This document shows positions 35,722 through 48,364 of a stretch of 64,000 nt of DNA, piece after piece. Source of the stretch: Calycina herbarum (lineage: Eukaryota > Ascomycota > Leotiomycetes > Helotiales > Pezizellaceae); assembly GCA_001414485.1 (NCBI GenBank), contig LLEY01000011.1, positions 186,001 through 250,000 of the forward strand, written 5' to 3'. Every line of letters begins with the position of its first letter. Within the stretch, counting starts at the first letter, position 1. The notes under the pieces were generated by a model. It did not search any database. It worked only from the letters and a program-made list of their open reading frames with translations, and was not told the DNA's origin. The translations under genes were made by a program, and so were the position numbers.

Positions 35722-36154
35722 TGTTACGAATTACGTATATATATGATAAGTAAAGACTAGGTAGCGTCCTAATAGGTTAAGCACTATTAGAATACTCTTA
35801 TAGTAGTTAGGGATCGGTTAGGTTAGCTAAGCAATCTAAGGATTTTATTATAATAATTATATAACGAAAGAGACTACTAGATCGCTAGGCGAACTAGCTT
35901 ATTAGATCGCTAGCTCGACGAGCGAGTTAGCTACCTAGGGGAATCGGAGGTTCTATATATACTAGCACGTCTGCTATCTAGATAGGAGCTTTATACTTAA
36001 CTTTAGTTATTAATCTTATTATCTTATTTAATATCTTTGATATAAGTAACGAGTTCACTTCTAAGTAAACAACCCGGCGTATCTGTACTTCTTATCTATA
36101 TACCAACCTTCGAGACTTAGTTATTTTTGTTTAGTTCGTTTGAGTTTCGTTATA
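35722..36154 (+). repeat. 3' LTR of chromovirus A
   Basis: It has the same length as the 5' LTR. Here the inner (left) half is the more altered (TGTTACGAATTACGTATATA), while the outer half keeps GTTCGTTTGAGTTTCG. Confidence 0.92.
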
Positions 36155-36976
36155 GTTTACTAGGTCTACCTCGTCTAACGCTTCTATATACCGTGTTAGG
36201 TTCTTCTCTCGAGCTCTCTTTCTTTGAGCCTCTAGGCGTTCCTGCTACTCTATAAGCGTAGTATTATATCCGAAACCCTCTCTCTCTATTCCCTACTCTT
36301 CTTCCTATACTTGCCTCGCTCTCTAGGAGTATAGTATCGCTTTTCCTAGCTTTGATAGTCTTCCCCTCCTTCTTCTTAGCTACGCGGCTATATTCTTATA
36401 AGTACTTTAGATTAGCTTTCCTAGTTAAGACGTTTAGAATTTCTTTTTAAAAGTAGCTACTTAAAGGTTAAGATAGAGGTCTACTAAGGCGTAATCTACC
36501 TCTACCTCTAGGCTCTAAATCAGGGTAGCTTTATATACTTCTATTACTACTTATAAATACTTCGATTATTACGTAGAGAAGCTTCTTACTATCCTCTTTA
36601 CACTCTCTTCTTTTGACGTTATATAGTACTAAGCTAACGCTCTATACGTAATTACACTTCTTATTACTACTATATATATTTGCCTTATACGGTAGTAATC
36701 GACGCTCTACGTCTTACTAGCGAGCCTCGTAAGTGTAAATATCTACGTTATAAGCTTCTTCTATACTCTCTCTCTATACGCTTTCTAGTTTAGTTTCCTA
36801 TCGAGCTTAACTCTAAGAAACCTTATATACTCGACTAGTATAAGCCTTACCTCTCTAAACTATACTGTTTCTTTCCGTAGAGCCCTCGTTCTTATAAAGT
36901 ATATAAGTACTGTCTTTTCTAGGCTAAAAGCTATCCCTTGCTTATTTACCTACTTATTATACACTTCCTAGGCTGA

Positions 36977-37361
36977 TGTTACGAATCACGTTATATATAA
37001 TAAGTAGTCTAGACAGCGCTCTAATAGGACAAGGCACGATATTTAGGAAATAGAAGGTAACATAAGAGGGAATTAGTAATACAAAGGCATTTAGGTATTT
37101 CAGGATCTCACTGTTGGATGACCGTTGGTAGTCACGTGATCCAGGTAGTATAGAGAATTCTATATAGGACTGGCACATCTGCTATTAGATAGAAGCTTCG
37201 TACTTAACTTTATTTATTAATCTTATTATCTTATTTGACATCTTTGATATAAGTAACGAGTTTACTTCTAAGTGAATAATCTATCGCGTCTATACTTCTT
37301 ATCTGTATACTAACCTTCGAGACTTAGTCACCTTTGTTTAGTTCGTTTGAGTTTCGTTACA
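36977..37361 (+). repeat. solo LTR, family A related (385 bp), TSD GCTGA
   Basis: GCTGA occurs at 36972-36976 and 37362-37366. It starts TGTTACGAATCACG and ends GTTTCGTTACA. It is 48 bp shorter than the other family A LTRs. It interrupts the LINE next to its reverse-transcriptase region. Confidence 0.92.
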
Positions 37362-38402
37362 GCTGACTCGAGTATTCTATAGTTTACTACTATACTCTTT
37401 AATATTACAAGTAGGTTTATATCGTCTACGAAGCCTACTATAATTAGTCTATCGATCCTTGCTAGGTTATTATATAGTATTAAGATAAAAAGGATAAATA
37501 GTATTAGAGATAGTACTAATCCTTATAATACTACTTGTCCTACGCTTCTTTTGTCTAAGAACCTTCTATTAAAGAATAGCGTAGCTTTATATCTTAAGAG
37601 AAAGCTTCCTATCTAAGTTACTACCTACTGTAGCACTTTCTTCTCCCTTAGAGTATAGAGTAGCTATATATAATCTACTTTGTCGAATACCTCTACTATA
37701 TCTAACTAAGCTAGAGACGCGTAGCTCTTGTTTTCCTACGCTATATATACTCTCTCTATTACTATTCTAATCGCTATTTCTATGTTCTAGTACTTCTAGT
37801 TACCTATTTATATCTCTAAGAGTATTATAGCGTCTTCTGTAAGCTTTATAAGCCTCTACGCTATTACCTTTTTAAGGATCTTACCTATAGTTAAGAGTAG
37901 CGCTATTAGCTGGTAGGCCTCTACTTTGTCTTATTCCTCTATTATTTTACCTGGTTTTCTAAGTACTACTACTTTCGCGTAGTAGAAGTAGGACGGGAAG
38001 TGTTATAAGTAGAAGCTCGCTTCCGCTATTACTACGAGCACCTCTTAAAGTAGCTTATCGCACGCTTTTAGAAAGCCGTTTATAAGTATATCGAACTCTA
38101 GTGCTTTCTACAGCGCTAATCTTATAGCTGCCTTAATATATTTCTTAGTCACCTGCTAGCTTACTTCGTGCTCCTAAGAGAAGCTCTTAGGGCTCTATTC
38201 CCTGTTTAGAATACTAGAGTAGTCGGCTATTGATTCTAGGAAGAACTTATCTATAAGGATACGAGCCTTATCCTCGTAGTTCTCGCCTTTTACCCTGCTA
38301 AGCGAGGTAAGTGTTAGTAGTACTAGTGCTTTAGGTTTTACATATCTTTTAAGGCGTGCTTACTTTTCGAGTGTCTATAGTTTCCTGTCGTCTTTTACTA
38401 CC

Positions 38403-38736
38403 TATAACGGCACGAAACGGATACTACTACAAAAGAGGTATATAGAAGTGCGTTCGATAGAATGACATATCCGAATACTAGGCTCTAATACGAAGGAAAA
38501 GACCAAATTAGTCTTTCCTTAAGAGAGAGTGAGAGCATCTATATACAAGAGGGCCGGACAATAACAAAAGTCCGTACCGATTCGGTTCTGACAGTCCTGA
38601 AACCAAAACTATACCGTAATCCTGTTCCGTGCGCTCGGTATCCACCGTTCTATAACCATCTGTGCCGTACCATACTCGGCACGTATTCTTGGCTGTTCCG
38701 ATGGCTCGGCAATTCCATCAATAGCTGGCCATCACA
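38403..38736 (-). repeat. solo LTR, family B (334 bp), TSD CTACC
   Basis: CTACC occurs at 38398-38402 and 38737-38741. On the minus strand it starts TGTGATGGCCAGCTATTG; the other end reads TATAAC where TGTAAC is expected. It pairs with the copy at 26039-26327. Confidence 0.9.
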
Positions 38737-38749
38737 CTACCTCTACAAG

Positions 38750-38981
38750 TGTTACGGCGCTGGTCCGTAACACGTGATTCTCGGTCCTACACGTGACCGT
38801 CAGAGCCGCAACGCTTGGACGGATTTATAACGAGATTAAAGGCTCTTTATAGTTAGCAGGAATACCTCTTTTTCGTAGGGTATATATTCCGCATTCCCTC
38901 GTTCTTAGAACTGTAGCTTTAAATTCTCGAATATATATATATATACTCTTATACCTTTGCCTTCAGTTATAGATTATAACA
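38750..38981 (+). repeat. 5' LTR of chromovirus C (232 bp)
   Basis: The outer end is clean (TGTTACGGCGCTGG); the inner end is altered (AGATTATAACA against GGATCGTGACA in the 3' LTR). Confidence 0.92.
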
Positions 38982-41900
38982 TTATTTAAAGCTTAAACAA
39001 CCCAACTCCCTGCGAAGGACTATAATATCGACCGGATTCTACGCTCGTAACGGCTAGAAGATCTTATACTCGTAATAGTATAACTACGACTATCCCTCGA
39101 GCATCTCTACGTCTATAACGACTCACCTCCTCGAAAGACACGCCTATAACGGCCTGTACAACCTTTTTTACAACCTCTCCCTACCTTCCCCTCCTTCCTT
39201 TCCGATAATACAATAGCCGACACTCGAAGTGGTCGTGGTAGAAAAGAGAAGACACCTACTAGCTCGTCTCGAACCAAGCCTTAATAACCGGATAACACCT
39301 CTAGAGTCGCCCCTCCCTCGCCTACCTCCCCTGCGATAAGCGAGCCTCCTACGGACGAAAACGTTTGTTTACAGGCTAAAATCCTCTCTTTACATACGTA
39401 ACTCTATTAAACCCCGTTGCTTATAAACCACCTTAATAACCCTCTTCTAAGCCGCGAGTATACGTAAGCCCTCTAAGAGGCTACTACTAACTCCTCCTAT
39501 TCCCGATTTAGTTTCGACAACTCTACTCGTAAGTTCTAAGATAGTAAGAAACTTAAGAACAGCATCTCCTTATTATATAAGGCCTAGCAGATTATCCTAG
39601 CTAGTAAAATAAGAAAGAACCTCTTTAAGGACGAATAAGACAAACTTACCTTCGTTTTTATAGCTACTTCTGGCGTAGTATAAGAGCACCTAGAACCATA
39701 GATGGATTTCGGTTCCTCTACCTTATTTATAGACGTTATAGATATGCTTATATATCTAGATACCTTGTTCGTAGATAGTAACGAAGCTGTAGAGGCCTAT
39801 AAGGTCTTCTATAAACTCTTAATATAAGAGGACGAGACTTTTACTATGTTTAAAGCAACCTTCTTAAGCCTTGCGACTAAGGCTTATATCCTATTAAGTG
39901 AGTGGTCCGAAGATTTATACTAGAAGCTTACGCTAGCTCTCTAAGTAAGTATCTCGCTAGTCTAAATCACTCTAGTAACCTTTAACTAGTTATATAACCG
40001 CTATCACTCTGTCTATTAAGACGGGGTAACTATTAAGGAACGCTTTATAGCTTGCTATAACCGCCGCCTACTTATAAGAGGTTTCTCTACTAGCTACGGA
40101 TTAACTTACTAACTTCCGACTCTACGTACTACTATTAGTTATCCGCTAACCTAAAGCCTAGTCCGTTACTCCCTAGTTACGGACCGTAAGACTCCTTTGC
40201 TTACTCGTAAGAGTACGACTCCTGTCTAGGATATAACAGACGTTATCTGTTATAATTACGATGAACCTAGGTACTATGCTAGTAAATGCCCTCTTCCTTG
40301 AAAACCCTCTACAGCTATTAAGCTATTAGAAGACGCTGAAAACTCGCTTATAGACTCCTACGGACTATAAGCGTCTAGAGAAGAATCGGCTAACGAGGAA
40401 CTCGTTTATAAGGACTTAGGAAAAGAACAGCTCTGAAGCAAGTCTCCTCTTTAGAGTAAAACAAACTTAGATCTTAACCTCTTAATCTAAGTTATATAAT
40501 AGGCGGAAAGGCTTTTATAACTATATATACTTTAATTAAGAATAGATATGCTTTTAATACTACTAGACTTATTAATACTAGAGCGAATAGATAGCTATTT
40601 ATTAATATAGCTTTAGCTGACTAGTTAAGTTAATATTACGAATAGGCTACGGAAAAGCTGTTATACGTAATATTAATTATAGGGTTTAATAGACATAAAG
40701 GACTAGTAATTACTTACGTTATTCGCTTAATACTAAGTATCGATAGACGATAGTTTACTAATATACTCTTTCTAATCACTGATATCGGTAGATACGATAT
40801 TATTATTAGCTATTAATAGCTTATAGACGTAAATGTAAAGTTAGTAGTCTATAGCCGTAAGATTAAGTAGCTAGAATCCCTCCCTCTAGTTCGTTGATTC
40901 GATTACTTAGTATCTATTACTAGGGAATCGATAACTATCTCTCTACTAGACCTCTAGGCTTAGGAGGATATAGAGAACTACGACCTCTACTAGAATGCTA
41001 TAGAGGAACCGATATTAATCTATTTAATACTGCCTCGAAGCTAGTACTAAACCTTACTACTAGTTACTCTCGAGGAAATTCTAGACGAAAGCTTTTAGTA
41101 AGACCTTGTCTCTGCTTAGAATAGAATACAGGTCCTTATTCTTAACTACTAACAACGTTGTCGATCCTTCTTAGGAAAACGTTTAGTTATAGACTATAAA
41201 GCAGCTATGAGCTCGCTTATAGATATTTGTAAACCTACGGAAGACTTCGCTATTAATATCTATTATATTAGAGCTGCTGCTTTTAAACTTAACCTTTAAA
41301 AGCGCGATAACGAAGTCTTCTCTACTAGCTTATAAGAGATCGACTATGCTCTTGTAGATAGGTTATATATAGAGCTCTCTTTAGTAGATTATGCTTTAGA
41401 CGAATAACTGGTAGAATAGAACGTTTACTAGGAATATATAGACTTTAAGGATGTCTTTTCAAAGAGAGCTTTAGACGAGCTTCCTTTGCTATGAAACTAA
41501 GTCGACTACTGGATCGAACTTATAGGTCTGAATACTCTATTATATAGCCTATTATATAGGATAACGACTAAGGAACTTCTAGCTATAAAGTAGTATATCC
41601 TTAATAACCTTGATAAAGGGTTTATTATTCCTAGCTACGCCTCTTTCGCCTCTCTAGTACTGTTTGTAAAGAAGCTTGATAGAAGCTTATAGCTCTGTGT
41701 CGACTACTGGAAACTTAATAACCTTACTTATAAGAACTAGTACCCTCTTCTGCTAATCGACGAAACTCTTATACGAATTACTAGTGCTAAAATCCTTATA
41801 AAGCTTGACATTTGTTAAGCTTTTAACTGTATATATATAGAACTAGAGTTAGAAGAACTTATAACCTTTCGAACCTGTTATAGTACGTTTAAATATAAGG

Positions 41901-44515
41901 TGTTGTCTTTTAGCTTAACTAACGGCCCTGCTATATACTAGAGGTATATGAATAGCGTTCTTATAGAATATCTCGATGACTTTTATATAGCTTACTTTAA
42001 CGACATTCTTATATACTCTAATAATAAGCTCGAATACGTTAAACACGTCTATAAGGTCTTAGAACAGCTCTGTAAAGTTGGGCTATAAGTAGATATTAAG
42101 AAGATAGAGTTCTACGTTACTTATATAAAGTACCTTAGTTTTATTATCTCTATAGACGGAATCGAAGTTAACCTAGAGAAGATCTTAGTAATCGTTTCCT
42201 AGAAATATCCTAGTACTGTTAAGAGTATCTAGTCCTTTCTAGGTTTTTATAACTTCTACTAATGTTTTATTTAGGATTATAGACGGATTACTTATCCGTT
42301 GAACTATCTTATAGGTAAGGAAGTGCTGTTTAAGTTCGACTTAGAATATAAGAAGGCTTTTAACATATTAAAAGAAGCCTTAGTTACTACCCCTCTCTTA
42401 TACTACTTTATAGCTGGTTTAGAGACTATGGTTAAGACTGATGCTTTTAACAGAGTAGTTATAGCTATAATATTATAACGTATATCTGAAACCGAACTAT
42501 AGAGATCTGTAGACTGCTTCTTAAAGACGATAAACCCTGTTAAGCTAAACTACTAAATCTACGATAAGGAGATGTTAGCTATTATACACTCTTTTAGATA
42601 ATAGCGAGCAGATCTTGCTCGGACTAGCTCCTAGATTAAGGTCTTCACCGATTATAAGGCTTTAGAGTACTTTATAACCTCTAAAACCTTAAACTAGCAG
42701 TAAGCGAGATAGGTAGAGTTTCTATTAGAGTTCTATTTTATAATTACGTTTTAATCTAGCAAGTAGAACAAGAAAACAGACACGCTAATACGTCGAGACT
42801 AAGACGTTAACTCGTAGAACGACCTAAAAGCGTCTATAAGATAACAAACCTTACTTATGTCTAATTAGTTAGATCTACGTATTACTACTTAATTAGAACC
42901 TCCTATAACGTTAGCTCTAGTTATCTTAGAACCCTCGCTTAACCTTGTCGACTAGTTACTTACTACTAACTATAACTCTTTAGACTTAGAAGATAATTAA
43001 ACGAAAGCTACCTACGGGTACTAAAACTAGATAATAGAGAACAGCTTACTTCTTTAGTAAAAGAGACTCGTAGTTCCTAATTAAGGTACCTTATAGACGG
43101 ACCTAATCTATAAGGCTTATATATAAGTATCTACGACTCACCCTAGACAGACAAAGACGGTAGCTATTCTCGCTCGTAGATACTAGTAGAAAGGTTTACA
43201 GACGTCTGTAGAAACCTATATTAGTAACTACAGAGACTGTTGACGTACTATAGTTCCTCGCGACTGTAAACCTAGGTTTTTATACTCGTTACCAGTTCTA
43301 GAACGTCCCTAGTAGTATATTACTATAGACTATAAGTCTTTCCCTACTAATAAACAAGGTTATAATACCTTATAGGTAGTTATAGATTGTCTAACTAAGT
43401 AATCAGTCTCGATCCCCTATCTAAAGACAGTTATAGCCTAAGATATAGCTTAAATATACGTTATATAGATCTATCGAACCTACGACTATCTACAAAGTAT
43501 TGTTTTAGACTATAGACTATAGTTTATTTCTTCTTTCTAGTTTGAATTCTATAGAATCCTTAGTATAAAGCTTAAGCTATTTACTACTTTCTACTTATAA
43601 ACTAATAGATAAACCGAAATTATAAACTAATAGATTAATCAACGCTTATAGCCTTTTATTAGTTACTATTAGAACAACTAAAGCGAACTTGTCTCTATTC
43701 TAGACTACGCTTAGCTTACGCTTCTATACGAGAGTCTAGGTAGGCTCTCGCTCTTTAAAGTAATTAACAGATACGTAGCTACTACGTCCTTCGATTAGAA
43801 CTGTCTAAATAAATCTATAACGGTCTACAAACAGCTTAACTAGACTAATATAGAAGCACTTATATAAAGAATGTATAATACTTAGACTATAGTAAAGGAA
43901 TTAGTTAGTAAAGTATAAGACTACTATACAAGGTCTGTGAACCAGATTTAAAAAGCGGTAGACTTTAACATAGACGACTTTGTTTAGGTATCGACTTATA
44001 ATTAGAAGATAGACCAGCTAAGCTATAAGCTAGATAGATAAAACGAGGGTCCGTTCTAGATTACAGCCTATAAAGGACACTCTTTCCAGCTCGAACTACT
44101 AGACCACTTTTATATATACCTTATATTCCACCTGTTACTACTCTATAAGGCCGCTATAGATCCGTTACCTAGACAGGTAAACGAACCACCTCTACTAATA
44201 TAGGTTACAGATTAGGAAGAGTAGGAAGTAGAAGAAGTCTTAGCTATAAAGGCAGTTCGTAGAAAGCTCTAATACAGGGTTTAATAGTTAAGCTATAACC
44301 CTAATCTATAGTAGTATCCGGCCTCAAATTTTAAGTATTATTTATACAAATTACGCGATTTTCACCTCGCTAATCTAGCCCGCGCTGGTCCGCCAAGGGC
44401 TTTACAAAGCTAGATACAAGCGTAGGAAGACGGAATAGAAGATTACGATTATCTAATAGACGATTCAGTCGTAACACAAAGCTTACAGACAAGCTTTTTC
44501 TAAAAGAGGGGGTAA

Positions 44516-44747
44516 TGTTACAGCGCTGGTCCGTAATACGTGATTCTCAGTCCTACACGTGACCGTCAGAGCTGCAACGCTTGGACGGATTTATGACGAG
44601 ATTAAAGGCTCTTTATAGTTAGTAGGAATACCCCTTTTTCGTAGGGTATATATTCCGCATTCCCTCGTTCTTAGAACTGTAGCTTTAAATTCTCGAATAT
44701 ACACACATATACTCTTGTGCCTTTGCCTTCAGTTATGGATCGTGACA
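44516..44747 (+). repeat. 3' LTR of chromovirus C (232 bp)
   Basis: The inner end is altered (TGTTACAGCGCTGG); the outer end is clean (GGATCGTGACA). Confidence 0.92.
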
Positions 44748-45604
44748 ACAAGCGCCCCTCTCTAGCTCTTCGTCTTTGCCTTTCTACTTATTATTCAGAG
44801 CTCTTAAAGAGCGTCGTCGAGCTGTTTCCTTAAGCTTCTCGTACGTAGCTCTCTCCAGGTTCTTTCGTACTTTCTTGCTTCGTTCGACGCCTCTTTAACC
44901 TCTATATTCCACCAGGGTTACGCTCTCCCTCTATCTGGTTTTTAAAGTGGTGTCGAGGCTCGAGCTATTCGTTGAAGCTCTTCTACGAGCTTCTCAACAG
45001 CTCCCTCGAGCTCCTGTACGTTCTAGATTACTAGTATCGTAAGGCAATTAGCCTCTACCTTTACTAACACTTCGTCTATTAGCCTCCAGCTATAGCCGAG
45101 TATCTACGGTGCCTCTCTTTCTTCTCCGGCCGCTATCGTAAGCAGTTAAGCTGTGTGGTTAGACCCTGGCAGGTCTAGCGTCCCCTACCAGGTGGCTACG
45201 TTTCTAGTAGAGAAGGCTAAGTCAATTGTTAAGTTGCGAGAGCCTTCTCTTCTCTAGGTAACCTCGCCGTACGGTGTATTCCTCTCGAGCGCCTACTGTG
45301 TAGCAAGCTCAAGTGTACGGTCTGCGTTCTGGTTATGTCTCCCGTAGATATCCCAGAGGGGGTAGTAAGCTTAATAAGTATATAAAAGTATAAAGCGTTA
45401 GAGAATATAGACTACTAATTATTAATAGTTATAAAAGCTATAACTCGCTTAAATTCTAGTAACTTTATAAAGACTTTAATATTATTACTCTTTATATACT
45501 TCTATATTCTTCGTATTTATTATAGCCGCTTAATATTAGCTGTTTTTCACTATTAAAGCAAGTATATAGAAACAAGATCTCTAGCTTAGTATATAATTAT
45601 ATTA

Positions 45605-47104
45605 ACGTGGTTTATTAGAACCCCGGTTATATTAGAACTCTGATTAATTTTCTCGAAATCCTACTCTCTAACTTTAATACGCGTTTTTTTAACCTTCTAC
45701 TATATCTATTATTACTAAAGAATCAAAAGTCATTCTAGCTATTAAGGTAATTCGAATATCTAAAAAGCTAAGTTAATAGAAAGTTATAAAGATCTATAGA
45801 ATACCTTATTCTATACTTAATAATAGAATAAACAGCTACCTTTCTCTAGCCGACCGTCGACTAGTAAATCTTAAATTGTCTAAGGTAGAAGAAGAAGTAA
45901 TTATTTAGAATATACTTAATATAGATTCTAGAGGGTTTATACCCTAGCTAGCTAGTATAGAAGATATAGCTAATTTTATTCTTAAGTTATAAGAAGGAAA
46001 ACGCGTCGACAAGCTCTAGGCTTATCAGTTTATATAACGACAACTAAACCTTAAGACGCGTTTTAATCGCGTTTATGATTTCTAAAGAGCCTTATACGAA
46101 GATCCTAAGCTAATTAGTATATGGTTTCGACTAGTTGCGAATATATAAGCGAAATATAGAGTTTTAGACTACGACTTCTATAACTTCGACGAAACTAGGT
46201 TTATAATAGACGTGATTTATTCTATAATAGTTGTTACTTATATAGATCGACGTAGTAGAGGTAAGGTAGTTTAGCTAAGGAATCGAGAATAGGCTACTAC
46301 TATTGTCTATATCAATAGTAAAGGCTAGAGTATTCCTCTATTTTTAGTAGTTTAAGAAAAGAATTATCTCGTAAATTAGTATACTAATAGCGGTCTTCTA
46401 TCTAACTAGGTTATTAAACTAATAATTAACAGATAGACGAATAATAAGACAGGTCTAGAATAGATAAAACATTTTAATTAATATACTACTACTCGTATAA
46501 GTTCTAATACCTTCTAGACCCTCTACTACTAATACCCTCCTATAGGAATCTCAGACCCCTTCTAACCTAACAGAAGCTCTTTCATAGTCAACTCTTATAC
46601 GAAATCGAATTGCTCGCTATTAGAGAAGCTCGCCAACCCCTCTATTTAAGACAGTTATAGCGCTAGCTAAAGGTATAGAGCGAATAGTTTATAAGATAAC
46701 TCTTCTGTCTACCGAGGTACGTATACTTCGAGTAGTAAATAAAGCTCTTAGCAAACGCTAGAGAGCTAAAAAGGCTCGTGTCTATAAAGGGGGTACACTT
46801 ATTATAGAGGATACACAGGATATTATAGCCTAGAAAGACGTAGATAAGCAGGTACGACGTGATATACGTATAGCGAGAGGTAGTTATAAGAAGAGGCAAC
46901 TATCTAGACGACACTATAGAACCTATAGAAAAGCTAGTTACAATATACGAACTTGTTAAGAAGCTATAGATATATCTAGTATATTAGACTCCGATTATAA
47001 AGAGTTAATTTAATATGTTATAGTTAAGTTATTTAAGTTCAAAGTTATATACTAAGGAAAATTAATCGAGGTCCTAATATAACCGGGGTTCTAATAAACC
47101 ACGT
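45605..47104 (+). mobile_element. pogo/Fot-type transposon P2a (1500 bp), internally deleted, inside P1a
   Basis: The terminal repeats start ACGTGGTTT followed by 17-bp units ATTAGAACCCCGGTTAT and ATTAGAACTCTGATTAA; the right end mirrors this. TA is duplicated at 45603-45604 and 47105-47106. The decayed transposase on the plus strand has helix-turn-helix text (ITKESKVILAIKVIRISKK), a middle segment (WFRLVANI, DFYNFDETRF) and a C-terminal cluster ending NLLRSYRY where relatives have a Cys/His group. Compared with P2d (1828 bp) it lacks about 330 bp: GTATAAG at about 46500 jumps to TTCTAATACC, removing the middle of the DDE domain. Confidence 0.87.
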
Positions 47105-47862
47105 TAACTATATTACTAAAGAAACCTTCTTTTAAGCTTTTAAAGTAGCTTTTTATAAAGCTTTTATAAAGAATAATATCTACGCGAGTTTTTAAGACGC
47201 TAGACTAGTCTTATATAACCTAGAAGTTATATTATTAAAGCTTAATTTAAAGCTTCGTATACCGACTCTAGTTATACTAGAAGACACTCTATAGAAGTCT
47301 ATAATACTAAGTAATATACGTAAGATAGAGGCTTAATTAACACTTATTCGAGACCGGATTCAAAGATACTAAGACTTGTTACCTAGTTCTATTATTAAGT
47401 CTCTTAATTAGCTAGAAAAAGACTCTGCTAGAATAGTATATAATATAGTATTAATATAGAAAGAAATCATAGATCTTCGTAAGGTAACTAAGGCTATAAC
47501 TAAGCGTAAGAGTTATAAAAGGAAATATATTTAGAGTTAAGTAATAGATAAATATTAGAGGAGATAATTAGTTTAATTACTTCTATAGAAGATAGCGATT
47601 AGAAGAGTAGTAGAGAGATAAAAAAGAAGGTTTAGATAGAGAGATACTATAGACGTTATAGTAAAATTAGATATAATTCTCGTACTTATTAAGTAGAAAT
47701 AGTAGATACTAAAGATAGTAACAACTCTGAATAATCTTATAGTAATTTATATTTAAAAATAAGTTATTTAGAAAAGTAACTAGGTCGCTTATATAGCTAG
47801 CTCGCTTATAAAACATGTTATATAACTTATATTTACTATTTAAAATATACTTTATTATATAC

Positions 47863-47888
47863 TCTTACTAAGCTCGAGCTTAGTAAGA
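47863..47888. repeat. 26-bp perfect palindrome
   Basis: The centre is AAGCTCGAGCTT and the outer arms are TCTTACT and AGTAAGA. It lies just right of P1a in AT-rich DNA of unknown origin (47821-48121). Confidence 0.9.
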
Positions 47889-48121
47889 TTATAAAGAGAG
47901 ATCTCTAGATATACTAGTATATAAGACTTTATATTTACTCTTTTTAAATAAGAAGCTTTTAACTCTTAATTAATACTTTAATACTTTTTTATCTACTTAA
48001 ACGTTCTTAATTTATACTTTAAATATTATATTATAAAGTTTAAAAACTAGTTGCTTTAAAGCTAGAGTCTTAGTAGATCCTATTACGTTTTAGTATATAA
48101 GTAATAAAAAATCGATATTTT

Positions 48122-48364
48122 ACTCTTTTTAATATTACTTAATAAAAACGTCTTTATATATATAATCTTCTACTTTATAATCTTATCTAAAGCTTCTTAT
48201 ATCTCTTTTATTATCTCTAATTTTATATCTCTTAGAAATATTATTATATTAAATCTATATTTTATACTTTTAATAAAGAAAAACTTAAGTTTCTTATCTA
48301 ATATATACTAATTCTTATCTTAAATATAGTACTAAAAGTAAATATATATAGAATAATAGATAAC
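48122..48364 (+). repeat. 252-bp tandem repeat, unit 1, split by the copia element
   Basis: The unit runs from ACTCTTTTTAATATTAC to GATAACTAAGAGATT. Its last bases are at 51965-51973, beyond the copia element. After subtracting copia and its TSD the unit is 252 bp. No coding content. Confidence 0.8.

Larger units (their letters stand above)
28895..36154 (+). mobile_element. full-length Ty3/gypsy chromovirus, family A (7260 bp), TSD GTTTA
   Basis: GTTTA occurs at 28890-28894 and 36155-36159, and both LTRs are 433 bp. Plus-strand order: Gag from about 29500 with a degraded zinc knuckle at about 30245-30290 (Cys codons now Tyr); protease near 31755-31930 (ITIEVKGKKL-like text, then a DSGATSNFIS-type motif reading DLEVTSNFIS); reverse transcriptase at 32430-33200 with YLDD reading YYLDNILIF at about 32800; RNase H; integrase at about 33700-34700; and a chromodomain-like tail at 34905-35075. 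A purine-rich tract AAGAAGAGGATAG precedes the 3' LTR. Hundreds of TAG/TAA stops and lost ATGs show heavy RIP. An antisense reading frame occupies 35170-35632 (separate entry). Chromodomains in this group are thought to steer integration to heterochromatin. Confidence 0.92.
38750..44747 (+). mobile_element. full-length Ty3/gypsy chromovirus, family C (5998 bp), TSD ACAAG
   Basis: ACAAG occurs at 38745-38749 and 44748-44752, and both LTRs are 232 bp. Plus-strand order: Gag with a zinc knuckle at about 40240-40290 (CYNYDEPRYYASKCP; one Cys and the His now Tyr); a protease region; reverse transcriptase from about 41640 (LCVDYWKLNNLTYKN, FKYKVLSFSLTNGPA, YFNDILIYSNN with the first Asp of YLDD now Asn); RNase H; integrase at about 43140-43900; and a chromodomain-like segment at about 44215-44390 (EEVLAIKAVRRKL, PASNFKYYLYKLRDFHLANL). 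A purine tract (AAAAGAGGGGGT) precedes the 3' LTR. It landed eight bases from the end of solo LTR B within the LINE. RIP stops are everywhere in the body. Confidence 0.92.
27729..45370 (-). mobile_element. 5'-truncated LINE (Tad-like non-LTR retrotransposon) carrying five nested insertions
   Basis: The 14-bp TSD TTAATAAGTATATA lies at 27715-27728 and 45371-45384, inside the DDE part of P1a. Read on the minus strand, the element begins in the endonuclease domain (LWDIYGRHNQNADRTLELAT, then a TIDLAFSTRNVATW-like segment). It goes on to reverse transcriptase (ILFILFILILYNNLARIDRL, then IIVGFVDDINLL with the FVDD box intact near 37400-37450) and ends with a TAA/AAT-repeat tail at 27729-27740. After removing the five insertions and their TSDs, about 3.2 kb of LINE remains, so the 5' end was already missing on arrival, as is common for LINEs. 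Stops in all frames show RIP-type decay. Confidence 0.85.
26852..47818 (+). mobile_element. outer pogo/Fot-type transposon P1a, split by nested insertions
   Basis: The left terminal repeat starts at 26852 (ACGTGTTTT, then two 17-bp units ATAAGCGAGCTAGCTAT/C). The right one ends at 47818 (reverse ACATGTTTT, ATAAGCGAGCTAGCTAT, then a diverged second unit). TA flanks are at 26850-26851 and 47819-47820. Removing the LINE with its TSD (17656 bp) and P2a with its TA (1502 bp) leaves 1809 bp, close to the 1852 bp of P1b and P1c. Transposase fragments on the plus strand run from MSLNENKINLA at 26962 through a helix-turn-helix part and the first DDE half up to 27728. They resume at 45385 with EYRLLIVNS-like text, and after P2a continue with INYITKETFF at 47105. 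The frame is destroyed by RIP. Confidence 0.88.

Noticed and set aside
46663..46899. Similar short minus-strand frames at 46663-46899 and 59137-59331, and plus-strand 52368-52562
   Set aside because: They look conserved because they are the antisense of the same C-terminal part of P2 transposase in three copies, not a separate gene.
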